The position numbers and the translations under genes were made by a program. A stretch of DNA of 22,831 nucleotides, taken from the IMG/VR virus record IMGVR_UViG_3300028189_000335, positions 1 to 22,831 of that record. The stretch is one strand, 5' to 3'. Below are positions 14,421-21,032 of the stretch, piece after piece (positions within the stretch are counted from its first letter, which is position 1; each line of letters starts with the position of its first letter). The DNA is from a virus. The notes beneath the pieces were generated by a model that had not been told where the DNA came from, made no database searches, and saw nothing but the letters and a program-made list of their open reading frames with translations.

Positions 14421-15079
14421 AATCGTTTGTAATAACAATTGAACATCTAGAAGTTTCCAGACAAGTAGCAGAACGATGTAAGAAATCCCTGTCAGAGTTC
14501 GATGTACAGAACTACTATGGTTGTACACCAAAGGACGATCCTGTTGCTTTATTTCAACATCATGGTATGGATGCTTCTGGTTTCAAACAACAACCAGGAA
14601 GGGAATACGCTTTTGAGATATCTAATATGGCAGCGTTTCTTTCTCACTGGAGTTTATGGAACAAGTGTATAGAGGATAATGAGGAGTATCAAATCTTCGA
14701 ACATGACGCGGTTGCAACATTGTTTGTTCCTCAGTTCATTCCATACAAGCATTGTGTCTCTATTGGTAAACCTAGTTATGGAAACTTCAAGATTGCTCCA
14801 AGAATGGGATCACACAAACTGTTTAGCAAAGCATACTTTCCAGGTGCTCATGCATACAGACTTAAACCTGCTGGTGCTAAACTGTTAGTAGAAGGTGCGA
14901 AGACGCATGCGCAACCAACAGACATTTTCTTGAACAATAAAGATTTCCCGACACTTGAAGAATACTATCCATGGCTTGTTGAGGCAAAAGATTCGTTCTC
15001 TACAATACAGAGAGAACTGGGTTGTCGGGCGAAACACAATTGGCATGACGGTATAGGGTATACCATAATAAATGATTAA
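14417..15079 (+). CDS. Glycosyltransferase family 25 (LPS-type), second copy
   Basis: A 220-residue relative of the preceding gene: MKSFVITIEH, AAFLSHWSLWNKCIED (72-87) and a motif FEHDA (94-98) in place of EEDA, then AHAYRLKPAGAKLLVEG instead of SAYFIRPEGAKTLVG. The first two residues of the acidic motif are thus changed to E-H while the aspartate is kept, so metal or donor use may differ. The same order of parts and tandem position point to duplication and divergence. It overlaps the next gene by 8 bases. Confidence 0.82.
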   Translation: MKSFVITIEHLEVSRQVAERCKKSLSEFDVQNYYGCTPKDDPVALFQHHGMDASGFKQQPGREYAFEISNMAAFLSHWSLWNKCIEDNEEYQIFEHDAVATLFVPQFIPYKHCVSIGKPSYGNFKIAPRMGSHKLFSKAYFPGAHAYRLKPAGAKLLVEGAKTHAQPTDIFLNNKDFPTLEEYYPWLVEAKDSFSTIQRELGCRAKHNWHDGIGYTIIND

Positions 15080-15761
15080 TCTTATCACAGTATGTACTGA
15101 CGCATATCCTATGGAGTATGCCCGCAAGACGATCACTAGATTCATGGAGTTGACTGACCTAGAATGTACACCGTACTGTATCACAGATCGACCTGACGAA
15201 ATTAGAGACATTGCTACGCCTATCAAACCAGAGATTAAAACTGTAGGTTGGTGGAACAAGGTCCTTGCGTACAGTCCTAATATGCCCAAGGGATTTAATG
15301 TCTACCTTGATATCGATATCGTCCTCATTAACAACTTCGATGAAGAGATCAGGTATGCTCAACGAACAGGCAAAAAGATTTCTTGTGTATCGGATGCGAT
15401 TATGTGGAAGGGTAATAAGTTCAGTTCTTCGATGATGATGTTCTGTACTGGAGCAATGAAGGATGTTTATGAATACTTTAAACCTGTTCACAAGATGTTA
15501 GAGCATGACTATGATGGCGGTGATCAGGTATGGACAGGTCATCTCTTAAACGACGACGACATACTGTACCTAGACGAAGTGTATCCAGATATTAAGATGA
15601 ATCTGAAATTTCATCTCGGTACCAAAGTGTTTGGCCAGTGGAAGTTTCCCCACAGAATTAGTCCAAAGATAAAAACTGTTGATTGTGGCGGTCGACCAAA
15701 ACCTCACGATCTCCAAGATTTAGACTATATAAGAAACAACTGGCATGAGATCAAAACATAA
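15072..15761 (+). CDS. Glycosyltransferase, GT8-like
   Basis: A 229-residue protein with MINLITVCTDAYP at the start, GWWNKVLAYSP (59-69), VYLDIDIV with D80-I-D82 as the DxD motif, and DGGDQVWTG (148-156), where a GT-A enzyme holds its catalytic loop. The last third has a cluster of basic residues and ends YIRNNWHEI. It differs from the three MKN paralogues, so is a separate line of glycosyltransferase. It is placed between the GT25 pair and the sialyltransferase-like gene. Its stop shares a base with the next start (TAATG). Confidence 0.78.
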   Translation: MINLITVCTDAYPMEYARKTITRFMELTDLECTPYCITDRPDEIRDIATPIKPEIKTVGWWNKVLAYSPNMPKGFNVYLDIDIVLINNFDEEIRYAQRTGKKISCVSDAIMWKGNKFSSSMMMFCTGAMKDVYEYFKPVHKMLEHDYDGGDQVWTGHLLNDDDILYLDEVYPDIKMNLKFHLGTKVFGQWKFPHRISPKIKTVDCGGRPKPHDLQDLDYIRNNWHEIKT

Positions 15762-16516
15762 TGGGTAAAGTAGTTCATGTAATCGGCAACGGTGATAAGG
15801 CAATATTCTATAAAGAGAAGAAGCGCGAGGGCATGAAACTTATCTGTAACATGCCTCCGTTCTCTATGCCAACAAATGAAGTCTATGCAACCTGTATGGT
15901 TGACTTCAAGATGATGGCAGCATTGACAGAGGGATCCTTGAACCTTGCTATGTATGACTGGGTGCTTGGTACGCGGCCGCGTATGTGGATGGATGACCCT
16001 GCTCGTTCGTTGTTTTATCTAAAGTACGCCAAGAACATCAAGGAGTTCTATACTACTGTTCCTGACTATGCAGGTAATGCTACCAACTTCAACTGTGGAC
16101 ATATGGCAGTCCATTATGCAGCAAACAAACATCAGGCGGACGAAATTCATATGTATGGATTTGACACGTTGTTTGATTTCAACATGCACAGTATCACAGA
16201 TCTGTATCTGAACAGCGACCGTGGACAGTCAAACAATTTTAGATTGATCGAGAACTGGCGTCCTGTCTGGTGGGGATTGTTCAACGAGTTTCCAAACACT
16301 AAGTTTGTACTGCACCATGATCATGACGACCTGAAATTACCGAAACTTGAAAACGTGGAAGTAATAACGTATACTAGTAAGAAGAAGAAAAACGAACCTG
16401 TCAAGGTAGACAAACCAGCGCAGATTATACTAGACGAGGATCCTCTCGCGGAACTTCGCGGATTGAATCGTCATCAACGTCGAGCAGTAACTGCACAGAA
16501 AAGGAAGAATAAATGA
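15761..16516 (+). CDS. Sialyltransferase-like / DUF115-like protein
   Basis: A 251-residue protein starting VVHVIGNGDKAIFY (4-17), a nucleotide-binding strand and loop. ATNFNCGHMAVHYAANK and DEIHMYGFDTLFD (107-140) resemble the phosphate- and sugar-binding stretch of GT42-type sialyltransferases and of MAF/DUF115 proteins. The last 50 residues are charged, with a KKKK run and a NRHQRRAVTAQKRKN end, a tail that is unusual for these enzymes and could bind nucleic acid or a membrane. Function is inferred from motif likeness and context. Confidence 0.62.
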   Translation: MGKVVHVIGNGDKAIFYKEKKREGMKLICNMPPFSMPTNEVYATCMVDFKMMAALTEGSLNLAMYDWVLGTRPRMWMDDPARSLFYLKYAKNIKEFYTTVPDYAGNATNFNCGHMAVHYAANKHQADEIHMYGFDTLFDFNMHSITDLYLNSDRGQSNNFRLIENWRPVWWGLFNEFPNTKFVLHHDHDDLKLPKLENVEVITYTSKKKKNEPVKVDKPAQIILDEDPLAELRGLNRHQRRAVTAQKRKNK

Positions 16517-16809
16517 ATATGAATAGAAGTGAAATGATCGAAGAACTCAAAGCGAACATCTGTACTGTGACGTTCACTAAGGTGAATGGAGACGAGCGGA
16601 TTATGTTGTGCACATTACGTGAAGACGTATTGCCCGAGTGGGAATCGCGTGTCGCCCGCGATGCACCCATGGTCAACGAAAACGTTGTCAATGTGTGGCA
16701 CTTTGCCCTCGGTCAAGCCAGACATGATGATGGATGGAGAAGTTTCCGGGTCGATAATGTAACAAATTTCGTTACTCATGAACCTGATGTCAACGTCGCA
16801 TCCATGTAA
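16513..16809 (+). CDS. DUF2693-like SH3 beta-barrel protein
   Basis: A 98-residue protein starting at the ATGA overlap (16513). Its centre, CTVTFTKVNGDERIMLCTL (18-36), and the end of the domain, VNVWHFALGQARHDDGWRSFRVDNVTN, match the layout of the small SH3-like beta-barrel proteins (DUF2693) that are frequent in T4-like phages. There is no known reaction. It marks the return to phage core content after the island. It joins the next gene as TAATG. Confidence 0.75.
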   Translation: MNMNRSEMIEELKANICTVTFTKVNGDERIMLCTLREDVLPEWESRVARDAPMVNENVVNVWHFALGQARHDDGWRSFRVDNVTNFVTHEPDVNVASM

Positions 16810-17483
16810 TGTCATTCGTTCATCGAAAAGAGTCGCTGTTAGGTTATGATGATCTAACAGCGACTACCTTGCCAACAGGTAGAACATACGCTACCCCAAC
16901 CGGCGAAAGGTATCCTTCCATAACGACTGTTCTTTCGATACTCTCGGAAGAGCATATCGCCGCATGGAAAGAAAAGGTTGGTGAAGAAGAGGCGAGAAAG
17001 GTTTCTTTTCGTGCGTCGAATCGTGGGACTAAAGTTCACGAGATGATAGAGAAATATGTGGCAAACGATCCGGACTATGCTGTCGGATATATGCCGCATG
17101 TCGTTGCCAACTTTCGTTCAGTCAAACCTATTCTTGATAGTCGCCTTGGACTTATCTATGAACAGGAAGCAGCACTGTATTCGCATCACCTCGGTGTCGC
17201 CGGCCGTGTCGACCTTGTCGGCGAGTTCGACGGTCAACTATCAATCGTTGACTGGAAAACTTCAGCAAAAACAAAACGCAAATCTTGGGTTGAAAATTAC
17301 TTCATTCAAGAATCCGCATACGCTATTATGTGGGAAGAGCGAACAGGTGTTCCCATCACCCAGTTAGTCACCATCATAGCAGTCGACCATAGTAAACCAC
17401 AGGTGTTCGTCGAACATAGAGACTCCTGGTCGAAAACCCTCCTAGAAACAATCGATCTATTCAAGACTCGAAATTCCCTTTAA
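16809..17483 (+). CDS. PD-(D/E)XK exonuclease, MGME1-like
   Basis: A 224-residue nuclease with the family's ordered motifs: YPSITTVLS (35-43), NRGTKVH77 (71-77), YEQE120A, GRVD135LV, and IVD148WK150TS, followed by IQESAYAIMWEE, where Q167 and Y171 fit the usual late motif. These define the PD-(D/E)XK core with its D, (D/E) and K and the extra histidine of the MGME1/RecB-like group. Such enzymes degrade single-stranded DNA ends; phages use them in replication or recombination. It is the last gene of the long coupled unit. No terminator is visible behind it. Confidence 0.9.
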   Translation: MSFVHRKESLLGYDDLTATTLPTGRTYATPTGERYPSITTVLSILSEEHIAAWKEKVGEEEARKVSFRASNRGTKVHEMIEKYVANDPDYAVGYMPHVVANFRSVKPILDSRLGLIYEQEAALYSHHLGVAGRVDLVGEFDGQLSIVDWKTSAKTKRKSWVENYFIQESAYAIMWEERTGVPITQLVTIIAVDHSKPQVFVEHRDSWSKTLLETIDLFKTRNSL

Positions 17484-17505
17484 AAAACAACAACTTAGCA
17501 AAAAC

Positions 17506-17534
17506 TTGATCTTTTCGATGATATAGACGATAAT
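17506..17534 (+). promoter_or_regulatory. Sigma70-type promoter A
   Basis: TTGATC (17506-17511), 17 bases of spacer, GATAAT (17529-17534), followed by a purine-rich ribosome binding site. The stretch ATAGACGATAAT and the upstream AACAACTTA recur in promoter B at 17905, in the same register. Confidence 0.7.
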
Positions 17535-17560
17535 GTCTCTTGAATTGAAAAGGAATGAAC

Positions 17561-17800
17561 ATGTTTGTAGTTAAGCGCACCGACCCAAAGACCAACAAGG
17601 TTTTGTATCGAACAGACACCGGAAAATATGACACATGGTCAGAAGATGTGCAGGACGCGCATTTGTTCAAACGAAAACGCATCAGAAATGTGTGGTGGTT
17701 TAAGGACCACTTTGAAATGGTTGAGGTGAAGATTGTTCTGGTGCACGACCCTGCTTCGGGTCGTGCCAGTCGTCGGAAGCGCCCATATCATCGGGTATAA
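17561..17800 (+). CDS. Hypothetical protein (79 aa) behind promoter A
   Basis: The ATG at 17561 is chosen over 17555 because AAGGA (17549-17553) is then 7 bases away. The product starts MFVVKRTDPKTNKVLYRTDTG, a basic beta-rich domain with an NVWWFKDHFEMVEV segment, and ends in a basic tail (GRASRRKRPYHRV). I recognise no family. A strong hairpin lies in its coding sequence near the end. It is first of the accessory series and its promoter points to host-polymerase, possibly early, expression. Confidence 0.7.
   Translation: MFVVKRTDPKTNKVLYRTDTGKYDTWSEDVQDAHLFKRKRIRNVWWFKDHFEMVEVKIVLVHDPASGRASRRKRPYHRV
17743..17766 (+). terminator. Perfect 9-bp hairpin inside a coding region
   Basis: GCACGACCC (17743-17751) is the exact reverse complement of GGGTCGTGC (17758-17766), around a TGCTTC loop. 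It lies 12 codons from the end of a gene and has no T-run. It may be a weak terminator, a processing site or a block to ribosomes or exonucleases; its position in frame is unusual. Confidence 0.4.
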
Positions 17801-17801
17801 A

Positions 17802-17873
17802 ATGGTCATGGATACACTCAAACCCATCGTTTTTATTGTGTTAGTGGTTGTTCTGGTTTGTGTGGTAGTGTAA
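17802..17873 (+). CDS. Single-membrane-span peptide (23 aa)
   Basis: An ATG at 17802, or 17808, opens a 23-residue ORF with a short polar start and a pure hydrophobic run of I, F, V, L and C residues (about 9-23). This looks like one transmembrane helix. The ribosome binding site is poor, so translation would rely on coupling to the gene ending at 17800. The remaining bases up to promoter B hold nothing else that I can see. Small membrane peptides are common in phage accessory regions; function unknown. Confidence 0.4.
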   Translation: MVMDTLKPIVFIVLVVVLVCVVV

Positions 17874-17904
17874 TTTGCCTTACAAATCAACAACTTACCA
17901 GTGG

Positions 17905-17933
17905 TTTACTTTTTAGACGAAATAGACGATAAT
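17905..17933 (+). promoter_or_regulatory. Sigma70-type promoter B
   Basis: TTTACT (17905-17910), 17-base spacer and GATAAT (17928-17933). It shares ATAGACGATAAT, the TTTT that starts the spacer and an upstream CAACAACTTA (17889-17897) with promoter A, so the two are copies of one promoter type. Confidence 0.7.
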
Positions 17934-17976
17934 AGTTATATAACAAATTAGAATAGTAATTACAGGATAGAATATT

Positions 17977-18255
17977 ATGACTAGATTAGTGAAATCAATC
18001 ATCATTGGCGGTAAAGTGAATGATCAGGGGTACTACGCCATCTTTGGTCAAAATGAAGAAAGACTTGCTGAGATAGAAGGATATGGACCGCACATAGGTT
18101 CTGTATGCGACGATAGTTCCATAGGTATCGAGATCGATCTTACGACCGGACAGGTCGTTGGATTCGTACCACCTACAGACAAAGAACTTGCGAAGATGTT
18201 TGACGAAGCAGGCACAATCACCGATTCGAAATTATCAGATATCTTAGAAGGATAG
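17977..18255 (+). CDS. Hypothetical protein (92 aa) behind promoter B
   Basis: The ATG at 17977 follows an AGGATAGAATATT leader (17964-17976). The 92-residue product has a beta-rich first part (SIIIGGKVNDQGYYAIFG), a hydrophobic middle with GIEIDLTTGQVVGFVPP, and an acidic helical tail ending SDILEG. No family recognised. It is the first gene after promoter B. Confidence 0.7.
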   Translation: MTRLVKSIIIGGKVNDQGYYAIFGQNEERLAEIEGYGPHIGSVCDDSSIGIEIDLTTGQVVGFVPPTDKELAKMFDEAGTITDSKLSDILEG

Positions 18256-18261
18256 AATATT

Positions 18262-18303
18262 GTGAGTACTGAGCAGAGATTAAAATTGAAAGAGCTTCTT
18301 TAG
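18262..18303 (+). CDS. Possible 13-residue peptide with duplicated RBS
   Basis: A GTG at 18262 follows the same 13 bases (AGGATAGAATATT, 18249-18261) that precede the 17977 gene. The ORF is only 13 codons (MSTEQRLKLKELL) and ends in TAG at 18303. It may be a short peptide or the remnant of a gene that lost its body. Confidence 0.25.
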   Translation: MSTEQRLKLKELL

Positions 18304-18315
18304 GAATATAACATC

Positions 18316-18621
18316 ATGTATAGATATAAAGTATTTGAACAGAGAGTAGTAGGTAGAGGAACACCGGATGTCGACGTAGTCTTTGATCTTGTGTTCTCTA
18401 CAGGATCAGAATCCAGATCTCTACATATGGCCAAGACCTTGGCCGCAGAAGCGATAAATCATGATTACGCGAATCAACATGCTATCATCGAGGTCGAAGA
18501 ACTTTCGATACGAAAGGTTGATTCTAATGTCAAAGGTGCTGTGCATATTAGAGTAGATCGAGTCCCGATACATACGTTCTTTATTGAGAGGAATGAGGAG
18601 GTGAACTGCTTTGAGATATAG
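18316..18621 (+). CDS. Hypothetical protein (101 aa)
   Basis: ATG at 18316, with AGGA ten bases upstream. The 101-residue product begins MYRYKVFEQRVVGRG and has a hydrophobic strand DVVFDLVFSTG, a helical KTLAAEAINHDYAN and a beta-rich end. No known family. Its 3' end overlaps the next gene by 11 bases and carries that gene's ribosome binding site. Confidence 0.68.
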   Translation: MYRYKVFEQRVVGRGTPDVDVVFDLVFSTGSESRSLHMAKTLAAEAINHDYANQHAIIEVEELSIRKVDSNVKGAVHIRVDRVPIHTFFIERNEEVNCFEI

Positions 18622-18781
18622 TAAAGAAATAATCTACAGTTTCACATGTGAAGAATGTAAACAATGGTGGAGTTGGGCACAAATGTTCGACAGAAAATCC
18701 TGTTGGCCAAACCTTTATTGTCCGCATTGTGGTCACTTGCATATGGGACCACATCAGGAGGAAAAATTGGATGAAAGTTAA
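18611..18781 (+). CDS. Zinc-ribbon protein with TTG start (56 aa)
   Basis: The TTG at 18611 is preceded by GAGGAGGTGA (18595-18604), a nearly complete match to the 16S rRNA 3' end, 6 bases upstream. An in-frame stop at 18602 rules out any earlier start. The product has CEEC (13-16), a WWSW cluster, and CPHCG (37-41), with two CxxC pairs of a zinc ribbon. Similar small zinc ribbons sit in T4-like accessory regions. Role unknown. It overlaps both neighbours. Confidence 0.75.
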   Translation: MRYSKEIIYSFTCEECKQWWSWAQMFDRKSCWPNLYCPHCGHLHMGPHQEEKLDES

Positions 18782-19412
18782 AATTGGATCATACCCAGAC
18801 CGCTGGGTCAGTAATGTACATACTAACCATATGGAAAAGAAGTATGGTATATTGTGGGAGAATAATATTACTCGCCTAGATAAAGTTCTAGAAGTAATTG
18901 AGGACGCGTTGCAAACTGTATACAATCATACAGCAAATATATTCTTAGACTCAATGGAGCAGTCTGTTGATATTCATATTGACCCTTGGGATACTTGGAG
19001 TATGGATAGTACTCTTGCTCCCATCATATTGCCTATGCTTACACAACTTAAAAAAACCGGCCATGGCGCTCCTAATATAGATTTTGAAGATGTGCCTGAA
19101 AATCTTCGTCCTACAGAGAAACAGTTGGATGATTGTAAGAGGAGTGGCGATGTAGACCCCAATCACTTCACTAGATGGGATTGGGTAATGGACGAAATGA
19201 TTTGGGCATTTGAACAAAAGTGCCGCACCTCTTGGGAAAGCGACTATTACGAGTACAGAGCAATAGGACCAGAGGAATCTAAAGATGAAACTGAGCGGGT
19301 TTTTGGTCTTCAACTTGTATGGGAAGACCGGGAGGGAAGTAAAGCACATCAAGAACGTATGTCCAACGGGTTTAAATTGTTTGGACGATACTTTGAAAAC
19401 TTGTGGGATTAA
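18771..19412 (+). CDS. Conserved phage protein, DPWDTWSMDSTLA type (213 aa)
   Basis: The start chosen is ATG 18771, preceded by AGGAGG (18756-18761); a longer frame from 18648 reads through the zinc-ribbon gene and is discarded. The 213-residue protein has DPWDTWSMDSTLAPIILPML, then GHGAPNID, EDVPENLRPT, and RWDWVMDEMIWAFEQK, and ends NGFKLFGRYFENLWD. I recognise this order from proteins widespread in T4-like phages of cyanobacteria and other marine hosts. Its function is unknown. No membrane helix or catalytic motif is evident. Confidence 0.8.
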   Translation: MKVKIGSYPDRWVSNVHTNHMEKKYGILWENNITRLDKVLEVIEDALQTVYNHTANIFLDSMEQSVDIHIDPWDTWSMDSTLAPIILPMLTQLKKTGHGAPNIDFEDVPENLRPTEKQLDDCKRSGDVDPNHFTRWDWVMDEMIWAFEQKCRTSWESDYYEYRAIGPEESKDETERVFGLQLVWEDREGSKAHQERMSNGFKLFGRYFENLWD

Positions 19413-19415
19413 ATA

Positions 19416-19682
19416 ATGGGTAAAAGAGTTTATAAATTTAGTAATCAGTGGAAGGAAGAAAGGACTGTCTTCCTTCTTCCTTCTATTTCAGTATCATTAA
19501 TTGAGTATTGCTTAGATATTTCATTTCTATGGTTTAAGTTTTATACGTACATTGGGCCTTCAGACGACTTTATTACTAAAGAAATATATACCAAGTATTG
19601 GGGCAAGCGATGCTCTGAGTACGAATCAAATTGCCCAAATTGTGAGGCGTGGGAAGCATGGGATAACATGGCAAATAAGTAA
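19416..19682 (+). CDS. Hypothetical protein (88 aa)
   Basis: Starts 3 bases after the previous stop. The 88-residue product has a hydrophobic middle (SVSLIEYCLDISFLWFKFYTYIG, about 26-48, part of which could pass for a membrane segment, although it carries Glu and Asp). It ends with CPNCEAWEAWD (73-83), a single CxxC knuckle. No family recognised. Confidence 0.6.
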   Translation: MGKRVYKFSNQWKEERTVFLLPSISVSLIEYCLDISFLWFKFYTYIGPSDDFITKEIYTKYWGKRCSEYESNCPNCEAWEAWDNMANK

Positions 19683-19698
19683 ATATTAGGAGTATGGT

Positions 19699-19929
19699 AT
19701 GATAGAAGACATGATGAGAGCATTAGGTAGGGGAAAAGTTCTTATAACTTTTCAAAGCCTTACAAGCGACCAACTCCACAAAAAGGTTTTCACTTTAGTG
19801 GGAGCCTACTCAGCATGCTCTATCACGCATGGGGATAAGATAGTCTTACTCAATCCTCTAACAGGAGGATATGAGGACATAGAAAAGCGCACCATAGTCA
19901 GTTGGACACCCGTAGAGAGTAATCAGTGA
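19699..19929 (+). CDS. Small beta-rich protein, possibly DUF2693-related (76 aa)
   Basis: Start at ATG 19699; a first ATG at 19694 gives only two codons. AGGAG is at 19688-19692. The 76-residue product has GKVLITFQSL (12-21), KVFTLVG (29-35) and GYEDIEKRTIVSWTPV. The order of strands recalls the small SH3-like proteins (compare the gene at 16513), but the likeness is weak and may be chance. Function unknown. Confidence 0.6.
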   Translation: MIEDMMRALGRGKVLITFQSLTSDQLHKKVFTLVGAYSACSITHGDKIVLLNPLTGGYEDIEKRTIVSWTPVESNQ

Positions 19930-19930
19930 A

Positions 19931-20110
19931 ATGACAAAATTAACAATAGAAGAAGTAATTGAACACGAAGATGGTAGTGCTACATTGACGATAGATATAG
20001 ACAATGAAATGCTCCAAAGTCTACTTCAACATGCCGTTTTAGATATTCTAACCAAAACAGTGGAACTTCCACCGCTTTGGCCGACCGAATCAGTAGGAGA
20101 GAACAAATGA
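19931..20110 (+). CDS. Small hypothetical protein (59 aa)
   Basis: The ATG at 19931 follows the previous stop by one base. The 59-residue product begins with the segment IEEVIEHEDGSATLTIDIDN that I have seen in short conserved proteins of T4-like phages, followed by a helix LLQHAVLDILTKT. It overlaps the next gene (ATGA, 20107). Function unknown. Confidence 0.68.
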   Translation: MTKLTIEEVIEHEDGSATLTIDIDNEMLQSLLQHAVLDILTKTVELPPLWPTESVGENK

Positions 20111-20484
20111 GTTGTAACTACGAACCAAGTAAGTGGGTTGTTTTACAGATAACTCAAGGCCGCGCTGTTCTGTTCTATAAGATTCTAGCAGGTTGGCCCA
20201 GCGGGTTTGATACTGATTGGCGACTAAACAGCGGCATTACGAAATGTGAAGAAACCGAAGAAGGAGACTTTCTCTTTCATGGGGAAAGCAACTCAGTATA
20301 TTTATGCAAACAAGAAGACTACGGGTTCACTAACGCTTCGTTATCTGTATTCGAGAAATTGAGAAAAATAGCGAGCACTGAATTACAGGAGTCTGATAAT
20401 CTTTTCACAACCTTGACACTAATGCCAGAACACACAAATTGGAAGAACTTAACTAATGAAAAACAAATACATAGAACTGGTTAA
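20107..20484 (+). CDS. Hypothetical protein (125 aa)
   Basis: ATG 20107 is taken as start (ATGA overlap; AGGAGA at 20095-20100); an earlier ATG at 20077 lies inside the previous gene. The 125-residue product starts MSCNYEPSKWVVLQI, has a beta-rich body with a WRLNSGITKCEE segment typical of small phage proteins, and its last part (WKNLTNEKQIHRTG) runs 29 bases into the next gene. No family recognised. Confidence 0.65.
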   Translation: MSCNYEPSKWVVLQITQGRAVLFYKILAGWPSGFDTDWRLNSGITKCEETEEGDFLFHGESNSVYLCKQEDYGFTNASLSVFEKLRKIASTELQESDNLFTTLTLMPEHTNWKNLTNEKQIHRTG

Positions 20485-20746
20485 GAGATGGCAAGCAGGT
20501 GAGGCCGTTAGTCATGGACAACTAAAGACTAATTTCGAGGCTGCTAGTCAAGATTATTATGCTTATGCCGCTGCTAATGCTGGTACTTATGATACTGCTT
20601 GGTCACTGAATCAGTTTGCTAACTTTGCTGTTGCTGCAGTTTACGATTCTGCGACTACGACTGCGGGTGCTATTGCCGCCAGTAATGCTGCTGAAGCTGC
20701 TGATTACTGGGTTAAACAATACGAGGAATTGACTAATGAAAAATGA
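20456..20746 (+). CDS. Alanine-rich helical protein, copy 1 (96 aa)
   Basis: The start MKNKYIELVKRWQAG and end YWVKQYEELTNEK are shared with the next gene, so these are tandem paralogues. The middle is rich in Ala, Tyr and Thr with AA pairs at roughly regular spacing, suggesting a long amphipathic helix. The ATG lies 29 bases inside the previous gene. Similar Ala-rich proteins with a KYIExVKRW head occur in large phages; function unknown. Confidence 0.65.
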   Translation: MKNKYIELVKRWQAGEAVSHGQLKTNFEAASQDYYAYAAANAGTYDTAWSLNQFANFAVAAVYDSATTTAGAIAASNAAEAADYWVKQYEELTNEK

Positions 20747-21032
20747 ATACATAGAAGTCGTTAAGAGATGGTTAGCAGATAAGGATTCTGTTAGTCAAGA
20801 GGAACTAAAGGCAAATGCTAAGGCTGCTGCTGATGCTTCCTCTAAGGCTGCTGATGCTTCCTCTAAGGCTGCTGACGCTGCGATGGCGGCCATCGCAGCT
20901 GATGGTGCTGCTGATTGGGCTGCTGCTGATGCTGCTTGGGATGCTGATGCTGCTGCTCTCTGGGTCAAAAGATATGAGGAGGTGACTCGGTACGGAAATG
21001 ATGGCCATCATTGGCCACGAGGAGTTAACTGA
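20736..21032 (+). CDS. Alanine-rich helical protein, copy 2 (98 aa)
   Basis: Begins 11 bases before the end of copy 1 and shares its head (MKNEYIEVVKRW) and tail (WVKRYEEVT). About residues 27-75 are made of Ala-rich repeats (KAADASS, DAAWDADAAA), a low-complexity helix like those of alanine-rich ice-binding or coiled proteins. Much of the GC-rich GCT-codon content is in this segment. It ends with a GHHWPRGVN tail not present in copy 1. Function unknown. Its stop overlaps the next ATG (TGATG). Confidence 0.68.
   Translation: MKNEYIEVVKRWLADKDSVSQEELKANAKAAADASSKAADASSKAADAAMAAIAADGAADWAAADAAWDADAAALWVKRYEEVTRYGNDGHHWPRGVN
20826..20882 (+). repeat. 21-bp in-frame tandem repeats
   Basis: GCTGCTGATGCTTCCTCTAAG occupies 20826-20846 and 20847-20867 exactly, with a partial third copy from 20868. 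The unit encodes seven residues, AADASSK, and lies in alanine-rich copy 2, so unit number can change without frameshift. Confidence 0.85.

Noticed and set aside
19431-19438. TATAAATT as a late promoter
   Set aside because: It differs from TATAAATA at the last base and lies within codons 6-8 of the 19416 gene.
20826-20882. The 21-bp repeats as a CRISPR array
   Set aside because: The units are directly abutting, in frame, without spacers, and encode an Ala-rich segment.
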